64,000 nt of DNA from an uncultured Alphaproteobacteria bacterium (GCA_902613995.1 CACMJG010000001.1:83751-147750); one strand, 5' to 3'. Shown: positions 31,053 through 40,405, counted from the first letter of the stretch. A program made the numbers and translations. Notes: generated by a model not told the origin, from the letters alone.

Positions 31053-31823
31053 GTGAAAAATTATTATCATATTCTTGGCCTTTCTTTTGAATCATCTCCA
31101 GAGAAACAACTTATCGAGGCAGCATATAAAGCACTAGTTAAGCTTTATCATCCAGACGTATACAAAGGAGACAAAAAAAGTTTAAGTCGAAAGATCCTTG
31201 AAATTAATGAGTCATATGAAACACTAAGTAATGAAGCAAAAAAAAAAGTTTATGATGAAAAACTAAAAAATTATCACATGAGTAAATCTTTTGATTATTC
31301 AGATCAAGAGTTCGAGGACAAAGATATATTTAATAAAAAATATGTTGATGAAGATTGGGACATAGCATTGTTAGTTTATCCAGAACTCGAAATAAAGAAA
31401 AAGAAGTTATCACAATATAGTCAGAAGCTAAGTTTTCAATTTCAATTCTATTTATTAGAAACAAAAGAATTTTATAAATTTGAAATAATTACAGAAAGAT
31501 TTATCAATGCATTTCTAGAGAGAAAGTTTGGAACGTCAACAAAGATAAAATTGTTTTCAAAAATACTTATTGAAAATGGATTTAGAAAAAACGCTATCTA
31601 CTTAAATAAACTCATAAAAGTTTTAGGTTCAAAAAGTGAAGACAGAATAATCAAAACATTTTTCAAACAATTTCCTGATTTACAGGATTATTTATCAGAA
31701 GAAATGAAATTTTATAAAAAAATAATAAGAAGTGAAACCAATAATTCTGAAAGTAAAAAAATTCTAATTTTTTTTCTTGTAATTTTATTAATTTTATTCT
31801 TTGTAACTATTGTAAATAGTTAA
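31053..31823 (+). CDS. J-domain protein with C-terminal membrane anchor
   Basis: A 256-residue DnaJ-type co-chaperone. The J-domain covers residues 2-66 with HPD at 33-35 (LYHPDVYKG) and a typical helix IV end (KKKVYDEKL). A charged middle region of unknown fold follows, then one membrane helix at about 237-254, making it tail-anchored. It lacks the Gly/Phe and zinc regions of DnaJ. It starts at GTG. It would recruit Hsp70 (DnaK) to the membrane; the client is unknown. A TerB-like gene, a domain paired with J-domains in DjlA, lies 0.8 kb away. Confidence 0.8.
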   Translation: MKNYYHILGLSFESSPEKQLIEAAYKALVKLYHPDVYKGDKKSLSRKILEINESYETLSNEAKKKVYDEKLKNYHMSKSFDYSDQEFEDKDIFNKKYVDEDWDIALLVYPELEIKKKKLSQYSQKLSFQFQFYLLETKEFYKFEIITERFINAFLERKFGTSTKIKLFSKILIENGFRKNAIYLNKLIKVLGSKSEDRIIKTFFKQFPDLQDYLSEEMKFYKKIIRSETNNSESKKILIFFLVILLILFFVTIVNS

Positions 31824-31910
31824 TGCATGATTTTGTTTAGATTTTACTTAAAATCATGTATTTTATCCATATTAAGCTAATACTTAATTTTTTAATTGAC
31901 GGAGATACAA

Positions 31911-32627
31911 ATGGTGAACAATGTGAATGCTGAAAAAAAAAAAAATCAAAAAAAAATATTTGGAATTGAATCTGATATTAACTCAAATAAAAAACTAATC
32001 CTAGAATCAAGACTCTTAATTGAGGAAAACAGGGCTATGATTTTAAACAATTATTCAGCGGCTTATGCAGGCAACACAAATTTGGCTATTACTAATACAA
32101 ATGAAATTTACGAGAATAGAAAATCAATAATTTCAAAAATTAAAGTTGAGGGAGAATTACAAGAGGAATTTGTTGACGTTGAGATAGACAAAGCAAAACT
32201 TGACTTCATGAAGCATCAATCAAATGTTAATTCTGCTAATTTAGAAATCAGCAATGAAATGGCAGAAATAAATTCAAAACTAATAGAAATTAACACGAAA
32301 ATTATGGAAACCAATCAATCGATCTACGAATTTAATAAGTTGCAAATAAAAAGAAATAAGGAACTTCTAGAGAAGAAAATTGATGAGTCAAAAATCACTT
32401 ACGAGTCAAATGAGTTAGTAAGGAAGCAAAATAAAGAAACTATGCATATGCTTGAAAATAATGAAAAAAACAATAAAGATGCTATGTACAAACTTGTGGA
32501 AAAATCAAAAAATAATTCGCACGTGTTGGCTGAAAATAGACTGGAAATTCATAAAAGAAGAGATTCTATTATGTCAAATAACAACACAATTCAAATAAAC
32601 AGATCAAAAATCTTTTTTAGCTCTTAA
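31911..32627 (+). CDS. Coiled-coil protein with Asn-rich 7-residue repeats
   Basis: A 238-residue protein, almost entirely coiled coil. The start is ATG 31911, 6 bases after GGAG. It has repeated 7-residue units of the form N-x-x-I/L-x-E/K-x, clearest in EINSKLIEINTKIMETNQSI and again near the C-terminus (NNTIQINRSKI). Asparagine at a fixed heptad position suggests a parallel trimer or fibre with buried Asn layers. No signal peptide. Not recognised; its stop is 7 bp from the convergent TerB-like gene. Confidence 0.65.
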   Translation: MVNNVNAEKKKNQKKIFGIESDINSNKKLILESRLLIEENRAMILNNYSAAYAGNTNLAITNTNEIYENRKSIISKIKVEGELQEEFVDVEIDKAKLDFMKHQSNVNSANLEISNEMAEINSKLIEINTKIMETNQSIYEFNKLQIKRNKELLEKKIDESKITYESNELVRKQNKETMHMLENNEKNNKDAMYKLVEKSKNNSHVLAENRLEIHKRRDSIMSNNNTIQINRSKIFFSS

Positions 32628-32633
32628 TAAAAT

Positions 32634-33668
32634 TTATGGATTGAGGTTTGCTTCTACTTCTTTCCTAGCTCCTTCAGACTCAACGTCTGATATGTCAAGT
32701 CTTCTCACCCATTTTCTTATTAACGTCATCTCGTTATCGTTAATCTCTGATTCGCTGGATAATATTTTTTCCCAAAGAAATTCAACTAACTCATACTTTT
32801 CTCTATAGACTTCAACTTGTTCAACCTTCTTTGTTATTGAATAATTCAATTTTTTTTCAATAACAGCAGTCATTACATTACTTGAAATATTAAATTGATC
32901 ACTAAATATATTTTTCAATAAAGCAAGGTCATCAGAAGAGATCTTTCCATCAATTCTTGAACACTCAGTTAACATCAAAGAAAGTAAGACTGTTTTTTCA
33001 AAAGCTTTTAATTTGTTATATGCAACCTTTCCAGCTTCAATAACACTAATAGCCTTTATAATTTTAGCTCTTTCATTTCCAATTTTTTTTGTATCATTAA
33101 TACTTTGTTTCTCTAATCCAAATTTTTCGGCACTATTTTCAATAAGATCAATCTCAAAGTCATCTTCCTCTCCAACTGATAAAATCTTTTCCCAGATAAA
33201 TGTAAACATTTGAATCAAGTCACCTTCTAGAAACTTACTTTTTAATGTTTCTAAAGCGTCGGGGTCTTTTTCTTGCTCAAGTAATGAGATTGCATATTCT
33301 GAATCAATTTCAAATTTTTTAGTAAGTGTCTGAATCAATTTATCTTTAAAATTAGCATTATCCTGAAGACTACTTCTTGATGAGGATTTTAAAATTGATG
33401 CTGCCACGTATTTTCTATCCTCAATTGACAGAGTCCCAAAATAAATTTTATTGGCATCATTAATAAAATGTTCAACTTCAGATATATTTTTATCCAAAGA
33501 CAAACTGTTTGCTTTTTGTTCGTCGTTAGAATTATTACTTAGGTCAGTAATAATTTTACATGACTCAATTTCTCCAATAGGGCTTATTGTGCGTTTTAGC
33601 AAGGCGTCATCTATGTGAGACTCGTCTTTAATCTCAATTATTGCTTCGATCTTAATTTTTTTTACCAT
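32634..33668 (-). CDS. TerB-like domain protein
   Basis: A 344-residue acidic protein. The segment LLSLMLTECSRIDGKISSDD, then LLKNIF, has the TerB/DjlA-N pattern (helix, small residue, D-G-x-I, acidic pair). Earlier segments (SIEDRKYVAASILKSSSRS, MFTFIWEKILSVGEEDD) and the end (WEKILSSESEINDNEM) look like degenerate repeats of the same helical unit. Start is ATG 33668, not the TTG 24 bases upstream. TerB-like domains are linked to metal and stress responses and to membranes. The role here is unknown. Confidence 0.6.
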   Translation of the reverse strand: MVKKIKIEAIIEIKDESHIDDALLKRTISPIGEIESCKIITDLSNNSNDEQKANSLSLDKNISEVEHFINDANKIYFGTLSIEDRKYVAASILKSSSRSSLQDNANFKDKLIQTLTKKFEIDSEYAISLLEQEKDPDALETLKSKFLEGDLIQMFTFIWEKILSVGEEDDFEIDLIENSAEKFGLEKQSINDTKKIGNERAKIIKAISVIEAGKVAYNKLKAFEKTVLLSLMLTECSRIDGKISSDDLALLKNIFSDQFNISSNVMTAVIEKKLNYSITKKVEQVEVYREKYELVEFLWEKILSSESEINDNEMTLIRKWVRRLDISDVESEGARKEVEANLNP

Positions 33669-33995
33669 TCTTTTTTTATATCCCCTACTCAAGATATCAA
33701 AAGGTTAGAAATTATTCTTATTTATTTAATTTTTTGATACAAGAACAATAATTTATTTAGCTCAATCTTCTATAATTATACTTCCAAATAGTCACAAATA
33801 AAAAAATAGCAATTTAATTTATATTATCGCTACATTGTTTAGCTTTTCTGAACACTTGATGTTTCAAACTTTGAAAAACTGCAACTCCGCATTATAAAGA
33901 TATAAAAGCTAATGGTGAGATGGGATAATACAGAGATAGAGGAAAAAATATTCTTTTAAAACAACCGTTATCAGAATCAATTAAAAAGTATTAGA
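33669..33995. other. 327-bp gap without a recognisable gene
   Basis: Very AT-rich, with stops in all frames and no clear hairpin or repeat. It probably holds the promoter of the minus-strand TerB-like gene. I also looked for a continuation of the gene ending at 33996 and found none. Confidence 0.5.
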
Positions 33996-35933
33996 CTAAT
34001 TTGCACCTTTCATACTTAAAACCTCTTCCATTTTTTCCGACATTTCGGATTTACCTGTTCTACTGTCACCTACTGTAGCAACCGTGATACTTATTTCATC
34101 GACTTTTTTTCTAAGTTTTCCCACTTTATCAATTGCTGTTGTTTTTATTAGATTAATCATATCTTTTGCAGCTCTTTCTGGCCCCTCGTGCTCTACTAAC
34201 TCTCTGTTGTTAAAACCGCATTCAATGAGCCTTTTGTCGGTATTTTTTGCGTAAACGCCAGCCATAAGCATGCTATGCGCTACTCCAATTTTCATTTTTC
34301 CAGATTCAACTCTTTGTTTTATAATATCGAAAAACTTCTTCTCGATATCTGAGAATTTTTTTGATAAATCAATATGTTCAGGTAAGTCTACCCAGTTTTC
34401 ATCTTTCAACAATGGGAATGGGTTTGCCCAATAGCTAATTTCAATTTTTCCTCTATGCGTTTGAGTACTTCCTGCTGCAACCCTTGCTCCTTTTCTAAAA
34501 TGTTCGAGAGCTTCTTCGACATTCATCTCAACGTCCATGCATGATTTTCCGGGCTCTATTAAATCATAATTATTTAAATAAAGTAATATATCTAACTCTG
34601 ACCCATTTGAAACTTCAGTATAATCAGTAACTGGAACAATTTGTCGAGCATTAGTTCCAGCGTGTTTATTATATCCTATTTCTCTGCCTTCCATCTGCAT
34701 TTTTGTATGTTCGCTAAATCCATCCAAACATGCAAATGCTCCTGTTTCAGTACCAAAAAAATAAGGTACTCCTTCCTTAAAGTCTGATAAATTATTATCT
34801 GATTTATTAAATAATGAAGCTCTTCCCATATCATCTGCTTTAATAAAGGAATCTGAAATATAAGGCTCATTAGTTTTGGAATCAAATTTGACTAAATAAC
34901 GTGTGCAACCGCAATGAAGTGGTAAATGATCGTTTAATATGCATAAAACGTTATGTAATGTTAAAATTGGTTTTTTTCCGTATCCAAAATACTTGCAGTC
35001 ATCAATGTTTGGTATCAACCCCACCAAAAGGTTATTATCCTTATCGTAATAATACCCCAAATCATCCATCGTAGAATGTGGGCAACCAAAAATGAAGATA
35101 CCATCTGGTTTTTTATTAACCAGTTTTCTTACCTTTGAAAATGGAAATAGATTTAAAAGACCGGGTTCTAACTCAATGCAACCTCTAGATTTGTGAATGT
35201 ATGCAATGATGTTCCAACCACCAACCTCGAAAGGAATTGCAACGTAATCTTTTGAATTAAATAAATTATCTTTATAAGGATTTTTATTTAAGGCAAAAAA
35301 CGGAAATGCCCTTTTGTTTGCATGTGTAGTATAGTGAACACCTGTTCTCATATCAGCATGAGTAGTTAAAGGAACCTTATTTAAATTTGTATAAGATTTG
35401 GGTAATTTAATATTATCTCCCGAAATCTCACCACATGTCACATTTGGTTGGCATTCTAGACCTTGACTTCTTCTCACACCAATTCCCATGTCCACTTTAG
35501 ATAGAAAAATTCTCCTAGTTTCTAAAATAAGATCATTTAATTCACTCGCTCTTTTACTAATTCTATCTTTTATTGATTCAGCACTCTCATTAGAAGATAA
35601 TATTTCATTATGTAGCTTGATAAGTCTTGTGTAAGACTTTTTTCTAAAGTGATGAAATAATCCTTCTAAAAATCTTATGTACTCTTTGTAAATTGATAGT
35701 TTTGCATCAGAAATATTTTCAGATTTAAAGATTTCGATAAATATATCTGAATAGATTTGTTCAACAAAATTTTTCTTATGAAGGATTTCATCTTTTTGTT
35801 CGGACTGCTCTCGAGATTTGAGCTCAGATAAAAACTTTTGTTTATAAATATCTAAGTATTTATTAAATGTTTGACTTGTAAGAAGTTCTAATGGGGTCTG
35901 ACAACCATCTCTGATTTCTAAAATTTCACTCAT
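33996..35933 (-). CDS. Putative PEPCK/HPr-kinase-like protein with C-terminal P-loop
   Basis: A 645-residue cytoplasmic protein. Residues 1-145 are helical. The core has motifs recalling the PEP carboxykinase/HPr kinase fold: LPLHCG (337-342), IKADDMGRASLF (364-375), GTETGAFACLDGFSEHT (394-410) and GTNARQIVP (426-434). In that fold a P-loop normally falls between the first two. Here it is absent there, and VATVGDSRTGKSEMSEKM lies at 618-635, with Walker A GDSRTGKS at 622-629, just 16 residues before the stop. This suggests a circular permutation. SYWANPFPLL (500-509) is another conserved-looking stretch. Family assignment is inference; a kinase-like role is possible. Confidence 0.6.
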   Translation of the reverse strand: MSEILEIRDGCQTPLELLTSQTFNKYLDIYKQKFLSELKSREQSEQKDEILHKKNFVEQIYSDIFIEIFKSENISDAKLSIYKEYIRFLEGLFHHFRKKSYTRLIKLHNEILSSNESAESIKDRISKRASELNDLILETRRIFLSKVDMGIGVRRSQGLECQPNVTCGEISGDNIKLPKSYTNLNKVPLTTHADMRTGVHYTTHANKRAFPFFALNKNPYKDNLFNSKDYVAIPFEVGGWNIIAYIHKSRGCIELEPGLLNLFPFSKVRKLVNKKPDGIFIFGCPHSTMDDLGYYYDKDNNLLVGLIPNIDDCKYFGYGKKPILTLHNVLCILNDHLPLHCGCTRYLVKFDSKTNEPYISDSFIKADDMGRASLFNKSDNNLSDFKEGVPYFFGTETGAFACLDGFSEHTKMQMEGREIGYNKHAGTNARQIVPVTDYTEVSNGSELDILLYLNNYDLIEPGKSCMDVEMNVEEALEHFRKGARVAAGSTQTHRGKIEISYWANPFPLLKDENWVDLPEHIDLSKKFSDIEKKFFDIIKQRVESGKMKIGVAHSMLMAGVYAKNTDKRLIECGFNNRELVEHEGPERAAKDMINLIKTTAIDKVGKLRKKVDEISITVATVGDSRTGKSEMSEKMEEVLSMKGAN

Positions 35934-36022
35934 AAGTCTATTAATTTCAATTTTTTTATATGAAACTTTATCAATAAATTCAAGTAATAATTAATGGGTG
36001 GGATAAACTCTTAATAAAAAAA

Positions 36023-36478
36023 TTAAAAATATCTGCTTATTAAATTATCAATTGATTTAAAGTTATTTTCTTCAATTATTAAGTTACACTTATTTATTAT
36101 TTTAATATCAAAAAAGGTATTTTCGAATTCGGAATTTATATATTTTTCATTTAAATTTGAATCATAACATATTGGGTTTATACCTGATATGTTAGGTTTA
36201 GATTTTGTATTAAAAACAATAGGTGATAAATTTTTAATATTATTTGGTACTAATCCGAAAGGAGACAGAAATCCAGTTTGATACAACTTTTCTCCAACAA
36301 TACTTATTGAACCAGTAATTACCAAAGTATTAAAATTGCCTATTGATTTATTAGTATTCATTTTCAAAGATTGATTATTATTATTGAAAAGAAGATTTTG
36401 TTCAAAAGAAGTTGATGTTGCAAAGCATAGACTCTCACATACAAAAAATAAAACTAAAAATTTGAATATAAACCTCAT
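36023..36478 (-). CDS. Secreted protein of unknown function
   Basis: A 151-residue protein with a strong signal peptide (FIFKFLVLFFVCESLCFATS). The mature part is rich in Asn, Ile and Phe, with little charge and a few cysteines (INPICYDSN, IINKCNL). No family recognised. The same strand as the P-loop gene and 90 bp upstream of it, so the two could be co-transcribed. Confidence 0.55.
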   Translation of the reverse strand: MRFIFKFLVLFFVCESLCFATSTSFEQNLLFNNNNQSLKMNTNKSIGNFNTLVITGSISIVGEKLYQTGFLSPFGLVPNNIKNLSPIVFNTKSKPNISGINPICYDSNLNEKYINSEFENTFFDIKIINKCNLIIEENNFKSIDNLISRYF

Positions 36479-36547
36479 AACAAAATAGTATTAAAGAAAG
36501 TTTTATAATCAATCAGAAAATCATTTTTTGTATTATAATTTATTTTT

Positions 36548-37276
36548 ATGAAGAAAGTAATTGTATTTCAACACGTTCATTACGAAGATTTGGAAAAAAT
36601 CGAAGAATATTTATTAAAAAAAGATTTTGTTATTGAAAAAATTAAACTTTATGAGAACCAAGACATCCCAAAAGATTTATCGCAATTTTCTTTAATGATT
36701 TCTCTAGGAGGACCAATGGATACCTGGATGGTAAAACAATTCCCTTGGATCGTAAAAGAAAAAAATGCCATCAAAGAATTTGTAATTAATTTAGAGAAAC
36801 CTTTTATAGGTATTTGTCTTGGTTGCCAATTGTTAGGAGAAGTTTTAGGTGGGAAAATCCAAAAGTCCAAATTTAGTGAAATCGGATTTTTTAATTTAAT
36901 TGCAAAAGAAACAATGAATAACGATAGAAATTTAAATTTTTTTCCTAAAAAAGTGCCAGTTTTTCAATGGCATAGTTACGAGGTATGTTCTTTAAGTAAC
37001 TTAAAAACCGAAAATCTTGCCACTACGAGTTGTACAGAAAATCAATTTTTCAGATACAAAAGTCATGCATACGGATTACAATTTCATTTTGAGATAGATC
37101 TTAATACCATTGAAAAATGGCTTAAAGAGAAAACGTTTAGAATAACTTTAGAAAACATATTTGGATCAAATCCAATAAAAAATATAAAAAAAAGATATTT
37201 AAATGAAATTAATCAAATGAATCTTCTTTGTGAAAATTTTATTTTAAACTTAATAAAAAATTTAAATATTAATTAG
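36548..37276 (+). CDS. Class I glutamine amidotransferase domain protein
   Basis: A 242-residue stand-alone GATase1 protein of the GMP-synthase-like type. Nucleophile C90 lies in GICLGCQLLGEVLGG, and H180/E182 in YGLQFHFEID complete the triad. SLGGPMDTW gives the oxyanion region. No synthetase domain is attached. Such free-standing proteins hydrolyse gamma-glutamyl compounds or serve as amide donors; the substrate is unknown. It is followed 3 bp later by nth. Confidence 0.85.
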   Translation: MKKVIVFQHVHYEDLEKIEEYLLKKDFVIEKIKLYENQDIPKDLSQFSLMISLGGPMDTWMVKQFPWIVKEKNAIKEFVINLEKPFIGICLGCQLLGEVLGGKIQKSKFSEIGFFNLIAKETMNNDRNLNFFPKKVPVFQWHSYEVCSLSNLKTENLATTSCTENQFFRYKSHAYGLQFHFEIDLNTIEKWLKEKTFRITLENIFGSNPIKNIKKRYLNEINQMNLLCENFILNLIKNLNIN

Positions 37277-37279
37277 ATA

Positions 37280-37930
37280 ATGAATAAAAAACAAAGAGTA
37301 GAATTCATAACACAGACTTTAGATTCACTTTACCCAAAAACCCCTGTTCCACTGAACCACAAAAATATTTTTCAATTGTTAATAGCTGTTTTGTTAAGCG
37401 CGCAATGTACAGACGAAAGAGTTAATAAAATTACTCCAGAATTATTTAAAAAAGCAAAAAATGCTTTTAGTATGGCAAAATTAAATACCGATTTGATTTA
37501 TAATATCATCAGACCTTGCGGATTAGCTCCCAAAAAATCAAAGGCTATATCAGAGTTATCAAAGATACTTGTAAAAAATTTTCAAGGAAAAGTTCCAGAA
37601 AACATTGACGAATTAGAAAAACTGCCAGGCGTAGGGCACAAAACTGCAAGTGTTGTAATTTCTCAGGGATTTGGGCATCCAGCATTTCCAGTCGACACTC
37701 ACATACACAGATTAGCACAAAGATGGGGGCTCACAAACGGAAGAAGTGTTAATCAAACAGAAAAAGATCTAAAGAGGCTTTTTCCTAAAAGTAACTGGAA
37801 CAAACTTCACCTCCAAATAATATTTTATGGAAGAGAACACTGTACGGCTAGAGGTTGCAAAGGTCTTATTTGTGCAATCTGTAAAACGTGTTTTCCAAAA
37901 AGAATAAGACCTTTTAAAACTAAAAAATAA
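37280..37930 (+). CDS. nth: Endonuclease III, variant cysteine cluster
   Basis: DNA glycosylase/AP lyase for oxidised pyrimidines (216 residues). The helix-hairpin-helix LPGVGHKTA holds catalytic K121; D139 is in FPVDTHIHR. The C-terminal cysteines are C188, C193, C198, C201 and C204, a C-x4-C-x4-C-x2-C-x2-C pattern, not the classical C-x6-C-x2-C-x5-C. The iron-sulfur cluster is probably kept with altered geometry. The gene ends exactly where the convergent coq7 ends. Confidence 0.93.
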   Translation: MNKKQRVEFITQTLDSLYPKTPVPLNHKNIFQLLIAVLLSAQCTDERVNKITPELFKKAKNAFSMAKLNTDLIYNIIRPCGLAPKKSKAISELSKILVKNFQGKVPENIDELEKLPGVGHKTASVVISQGFGHPAFPVDTHIHRLAQRWGLTNGRSVNQTEKDLKRLFPKSNWNKLHLQIIFYGREHCTARGCKGLICAICKTCFPKRIRPFKTKK

Positions 37931-38452
37931 TTAAATTTTTTTTGAAAGCTTTACAGCAAATGATGATCCTGAATTTACTATCCTTCCCCAAAGAACTTGT
38001 AGTGTAGAAAATTTTTTGGCAGAAAATCTTGCCTCGTTTTTATGAGAAACTTCGTCATCTTGTAGTTTTTTTATAAATCTTTTTATATTTGTGTACTTTT
38101 TTATTGAACCTAAAGATTTAATTTGCTGCTCGTAATGTTTTTCAACAAAACTTTCAACGTAATATATAGTAGCAAATATAAAGTTTTTGCCAAAAAGAGC
38201 TGGTATAAAACCTGTCAAAAACCCTGCAATCTTCCACAAGGGAATTAATTTACTTCTGTATTTTTTTTCAAGGATTTCTTCGATCATTCTTAAATGTTCA
38301 GATTCTGTTTTTAGATGACTTTTAGAAAAATCTATGACTTCACTGTCTCGAGAAACCATTAGAATTGCTTTGTATATAAAAACCGCACCCGTTTCACCAG
38401 CATGATTTGTTCTAAAAGAGGGTATTAAAAAATCTGGAATAGTTAATTTCAT
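37931..38452 (-). CDS. coq7: Demethoxyubiquinone hydroxylase (Coq7 family)
   Basis: Di-iron membrane-associated enzyme of ubiquinone synthesis (173 residues). RTNHAGETGAVFIYKA holds the first carboxylate ligand. SEHLRMIEE, VESFVEKHYEQQ and DDEVSHKNEA hold the later E-x-x-H ligands. The hydrophobic loop around residues 70-95 fits membrane binding. Ubiquinone is the acceptor for the complex I encoded at the left end. Confidence 0.92.
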   Translation of the reverse strand: MKLTIPDFLIPSFRTNHAGETGAVFIYKAILMVSRDSEVIDFSKSHLKTESEHLRMIEEILEKKYRSKLIPLWKIAGFLTGFIPALFGKNFIFATIYYVESFVEKHYEQQIKSLGSIKKYTNIKRFIKKLQDDEVSHKNEARFSAKKFSTLQVLWGRIVNSGSSFAVKLSKKI

Positions 38453-38603
38453 TTTGAAAATTTTCTCTTGTTATTCTCACATTTTTGTTTTTTAAAATTA
38501 TTATCAACACTTTTTTGCAGAAAAAAGTTATAGAATTGCAAATACTCTTTAAGTTTGATACAAAATCACATTAGAATTTAATTTTTTAAATATTGGAGAA
38601 TTT

Positions 38604-39119
38604 ATGAAGATATCTGAAAGACCAGAATTTAAGAGTAAAAAACCGCCAATTACATTTTTTGAAAATGATAAGGTTATCGATGCTGTAAAAGCGATGACAA
38701 AAGATAATTTTGGGTCTGTTGTTATAACAGATAAGCAAAGCAAAGTAAGGGGAATAGTAACCGAAAGAGACCTTATGAAAAAACTTTTATTCAAATCTAT
38801 GAATCCCAAAACGACAAAACTCAAAGATATAATGACTTCCCCTGTAAAAGTTGCTGACAAAGACGATGAAATGGTAATATGGTTGAGACAGATGTCAAAC
38901 GAGAGATTTAGACATGTACCTGTTGTCGATAAATCTGGGAAACTTATAAATATTATGTCTCAAGGTGACTTTGTTTCTTATTCATGGCCAAATTTAATGT
39001 ATCAGGTAAAAGAAATGACCAAAGAAAACTACTTTAAGGCAAATCAAGTGGTTCTCATTATTTTAAGTCTTCTGATTTATACTTTAGTAACTACAGTTCT
39101 TGCCATTAAATTGGTATAA
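38604..39119 (+). CDS. Two-CBS-domain protein with C-terminal membrane helix
   Basis: A 171-residue protein with two CBS motifs (about residues 14-62 and 76-124): FGSVVITDKQSKVRGIVTER and FRHVPVVDKSGKLINIMSQG. CBS pairs bind adenosine nucleotides. A single helix at about 148-168 anchors it in the membrane. The start has GGAGAA 7 bases upstream. It probably senses energy status; the partner is unknown. Confidence 0.85.
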   Translation: MKISERPEFKSKKPPITFFENDKVIDAVKAMTKDNFGSVVITDKQSKVRGIVTERDLMKKLLFKSMNPKTTKLKDIMTSPVKVADKDDEMVIWLRQMSNERFRHVPVVDKSGKLINIMSQGDFVSYSWPNLMYQVKEMTKENYFKANQVVLIILSLLIYTLVTTVLAIKLV

Positions 39120-39150
39120 TAAAAAAACACTTACAATTAGTATAGTTATA

Positions 39151-39429
39151 GTGTTTATTAGAATTGTAAATATTAAGTTTTCTTCAAAAATTGAAGCTGA
39201 TGCTATGAATGCACTGGCTAAACATGAATTAATCAATGTCTTACCAGGTATTTTGTCTATAGAAGTTGTTCGAATAACAGATCTTCATAGCATAGTAGTA
39301 AACAAATTTGATTCCAAGGAATCAGCAGAAAAATCGAAAGAGCTAGTAATAAATAAATTGAAATCAAATTCAAATATTAAAGTTGAAATTTTTGAAGGTA
39401 ATAGATCTTTTATCATTGAAAAGTCATAA
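39151..39429 (+). CDS. Small ferredoxin-like-fold protein
   Basis: A 92-residue protein if read from GTG 39151 (MFIRIVNIKF); a TTG at 39100 inside the CBS gene is the longer choice. The alternating strand-helix-strand pattern (IVNIKF, helix EADAMNALAKHEL, strand ILSIEVVRI, strand HSIVVNKFDS, helix) resembles the antibiotic-biosynthesis-monooxygenase (ABM) or Dabb fold. No catalytic residues are evident. Function unknown. Confidence 0.6.
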   Translation: MFIRIVNIKFSSKIEADAMNALAKHELINVLPGILSIEVVRITDLHSIVVNKFDSKESAEKSKELVINKLKSNSNIKVEIFEGNRSFIIEKS

Positions 39430-39493
39430 AAGAAAATCCAAACTTATCCTTATGAGTAAATTAAACTAACGAACCTTTTAAGGTTTTTATTAA

Positions 39494-40405
39494 ATGATCG
39501 CTATTGATATTAAAAATTTAAATAAGTCCTATGAAAATGGATTAAAAGCTTTAAAAAATATTAATCTCTCCGTTAGAAGTGGTGAGATCTTTGCTTTATT
39601 GGGTCCAAATGGAGCAGGAAAATCAACATTAATAAATATTATTTGCGGAATTTCAAAAAAAACAAGTGGTAAGGTTACTATATTTGGAAAAGATAATATT
39701 CTGGATTACAAATTCACAAGATCTAAAATTGGATTAGTTCCACAAGAAATAGCAACTGACTCATTTGAAAAAGTAATTAACACCCTTAAATTTAGTAGAG
39801 GTTTATTTAATAAAGTTCCATCTTATGAATATTTAAGTTTTATACTAAAAAGTTTGAATTTAGTAACAAAGAAAAATAATCAAATTAGAACTCTCTCTGG
39901 AGGCATGAAAAGAAGAGTCATGATTGCAAAGGCATTGTCACATGAACCAAAAATTCTTTTTTTAGACGAACCAACTGCAGGAGTGGATGTCAATCTGAGA
40001 AAAACTCTATGGAATTTTTTAAATAAACTAAAAAAAAATGGAGTAACCATATTTCTCACAACTCATTATATTGAAGAGGCTGAAAATATTGCAGATAGAA
40101 TTGGAATAATCAACAATGGAGAAATTTTAATCACTGAAAACAAAAAGAAATTGATTGAGAAACTAGGTGAAAAAAAAATTATTATTACAATAAATAGCTC
40201 ACACAATAAACTTTCTTACATTACAAAAAAATATCAGCTAAAGAAAAATAAAAATAAACTCAGTTATATTTATAACTCCAAAAAAAATATTGATCTTTCC
40301 GCTAGTCTATTATCTGACTTAGTAAAATCTTCAGTTAAAATTGATGACATTGAAATTGAAAAAAGTAACCTTGAAGAGATTTTTTTAAATATGGTAGAAA
40401 AATGA
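39494..40405 (+). CDS. ABC-2 type transporter ATP-binding protein
   Basis: A 303-residue ATPase. Walker [10 protein letters not shown] is at 37-45, signature LSGGMKRR near 138, and Walker [11 protein letters not shown] with the switch histidine in TTHYIEE. It ends in the extra C-terminal domain usual for drug or polysaccharide ABC-2 exporters. It overlaps the permease gene by 4 bases (ATGA). Substrate is not shown by the sequence. Confidence 0.92.
   Translation: MIAIDIKNLNKSYENGLKALKNINLSVRSGEIFALLGPNGAGKSTLINIICGISKKTSGKVTIFGKDNILDYKFTRSKIGLVPQEIATDSFEKVINTLKFSRGLFNKVPSYEYLSFILKSLNLVTKKNNQIRTLSGGMKRRVMIAKALSHEPKILFLDEPTAGVDVNLRKTLWNFLNKLKKNGVTIFLTTHYIEEAENIADRIGIINNGEILITENKKKLIEKLGEKKIIITINSSHNKLSYITKKYQLKKNKNKLSYIYNSKKNIDLSASLLSDLVKSSVKIDDIEIEKSNLEEIFLNMVEK

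Noticed and set aside
33901..33995. Possible frameshifted continuation of the C-terminal P-loop protein
   Set aside because: Stops occur in all three frames after 33996 and nothing resembles the rest of a P-loop domain.
38549..38860. 103-residue minus-strand ORF
   Set aside because: Antisense to the CBS-domain gene, which has clear motifs and a good ribosome-binding site.
39472..39489. AACCTT/AAGGTT hairpin followed by a T run, just before the ABC ATPase gene
   Set aside because: Only a 2-base loop as written, or a 4-bp stem if opened. Too weak to call a terminator or a leader element.
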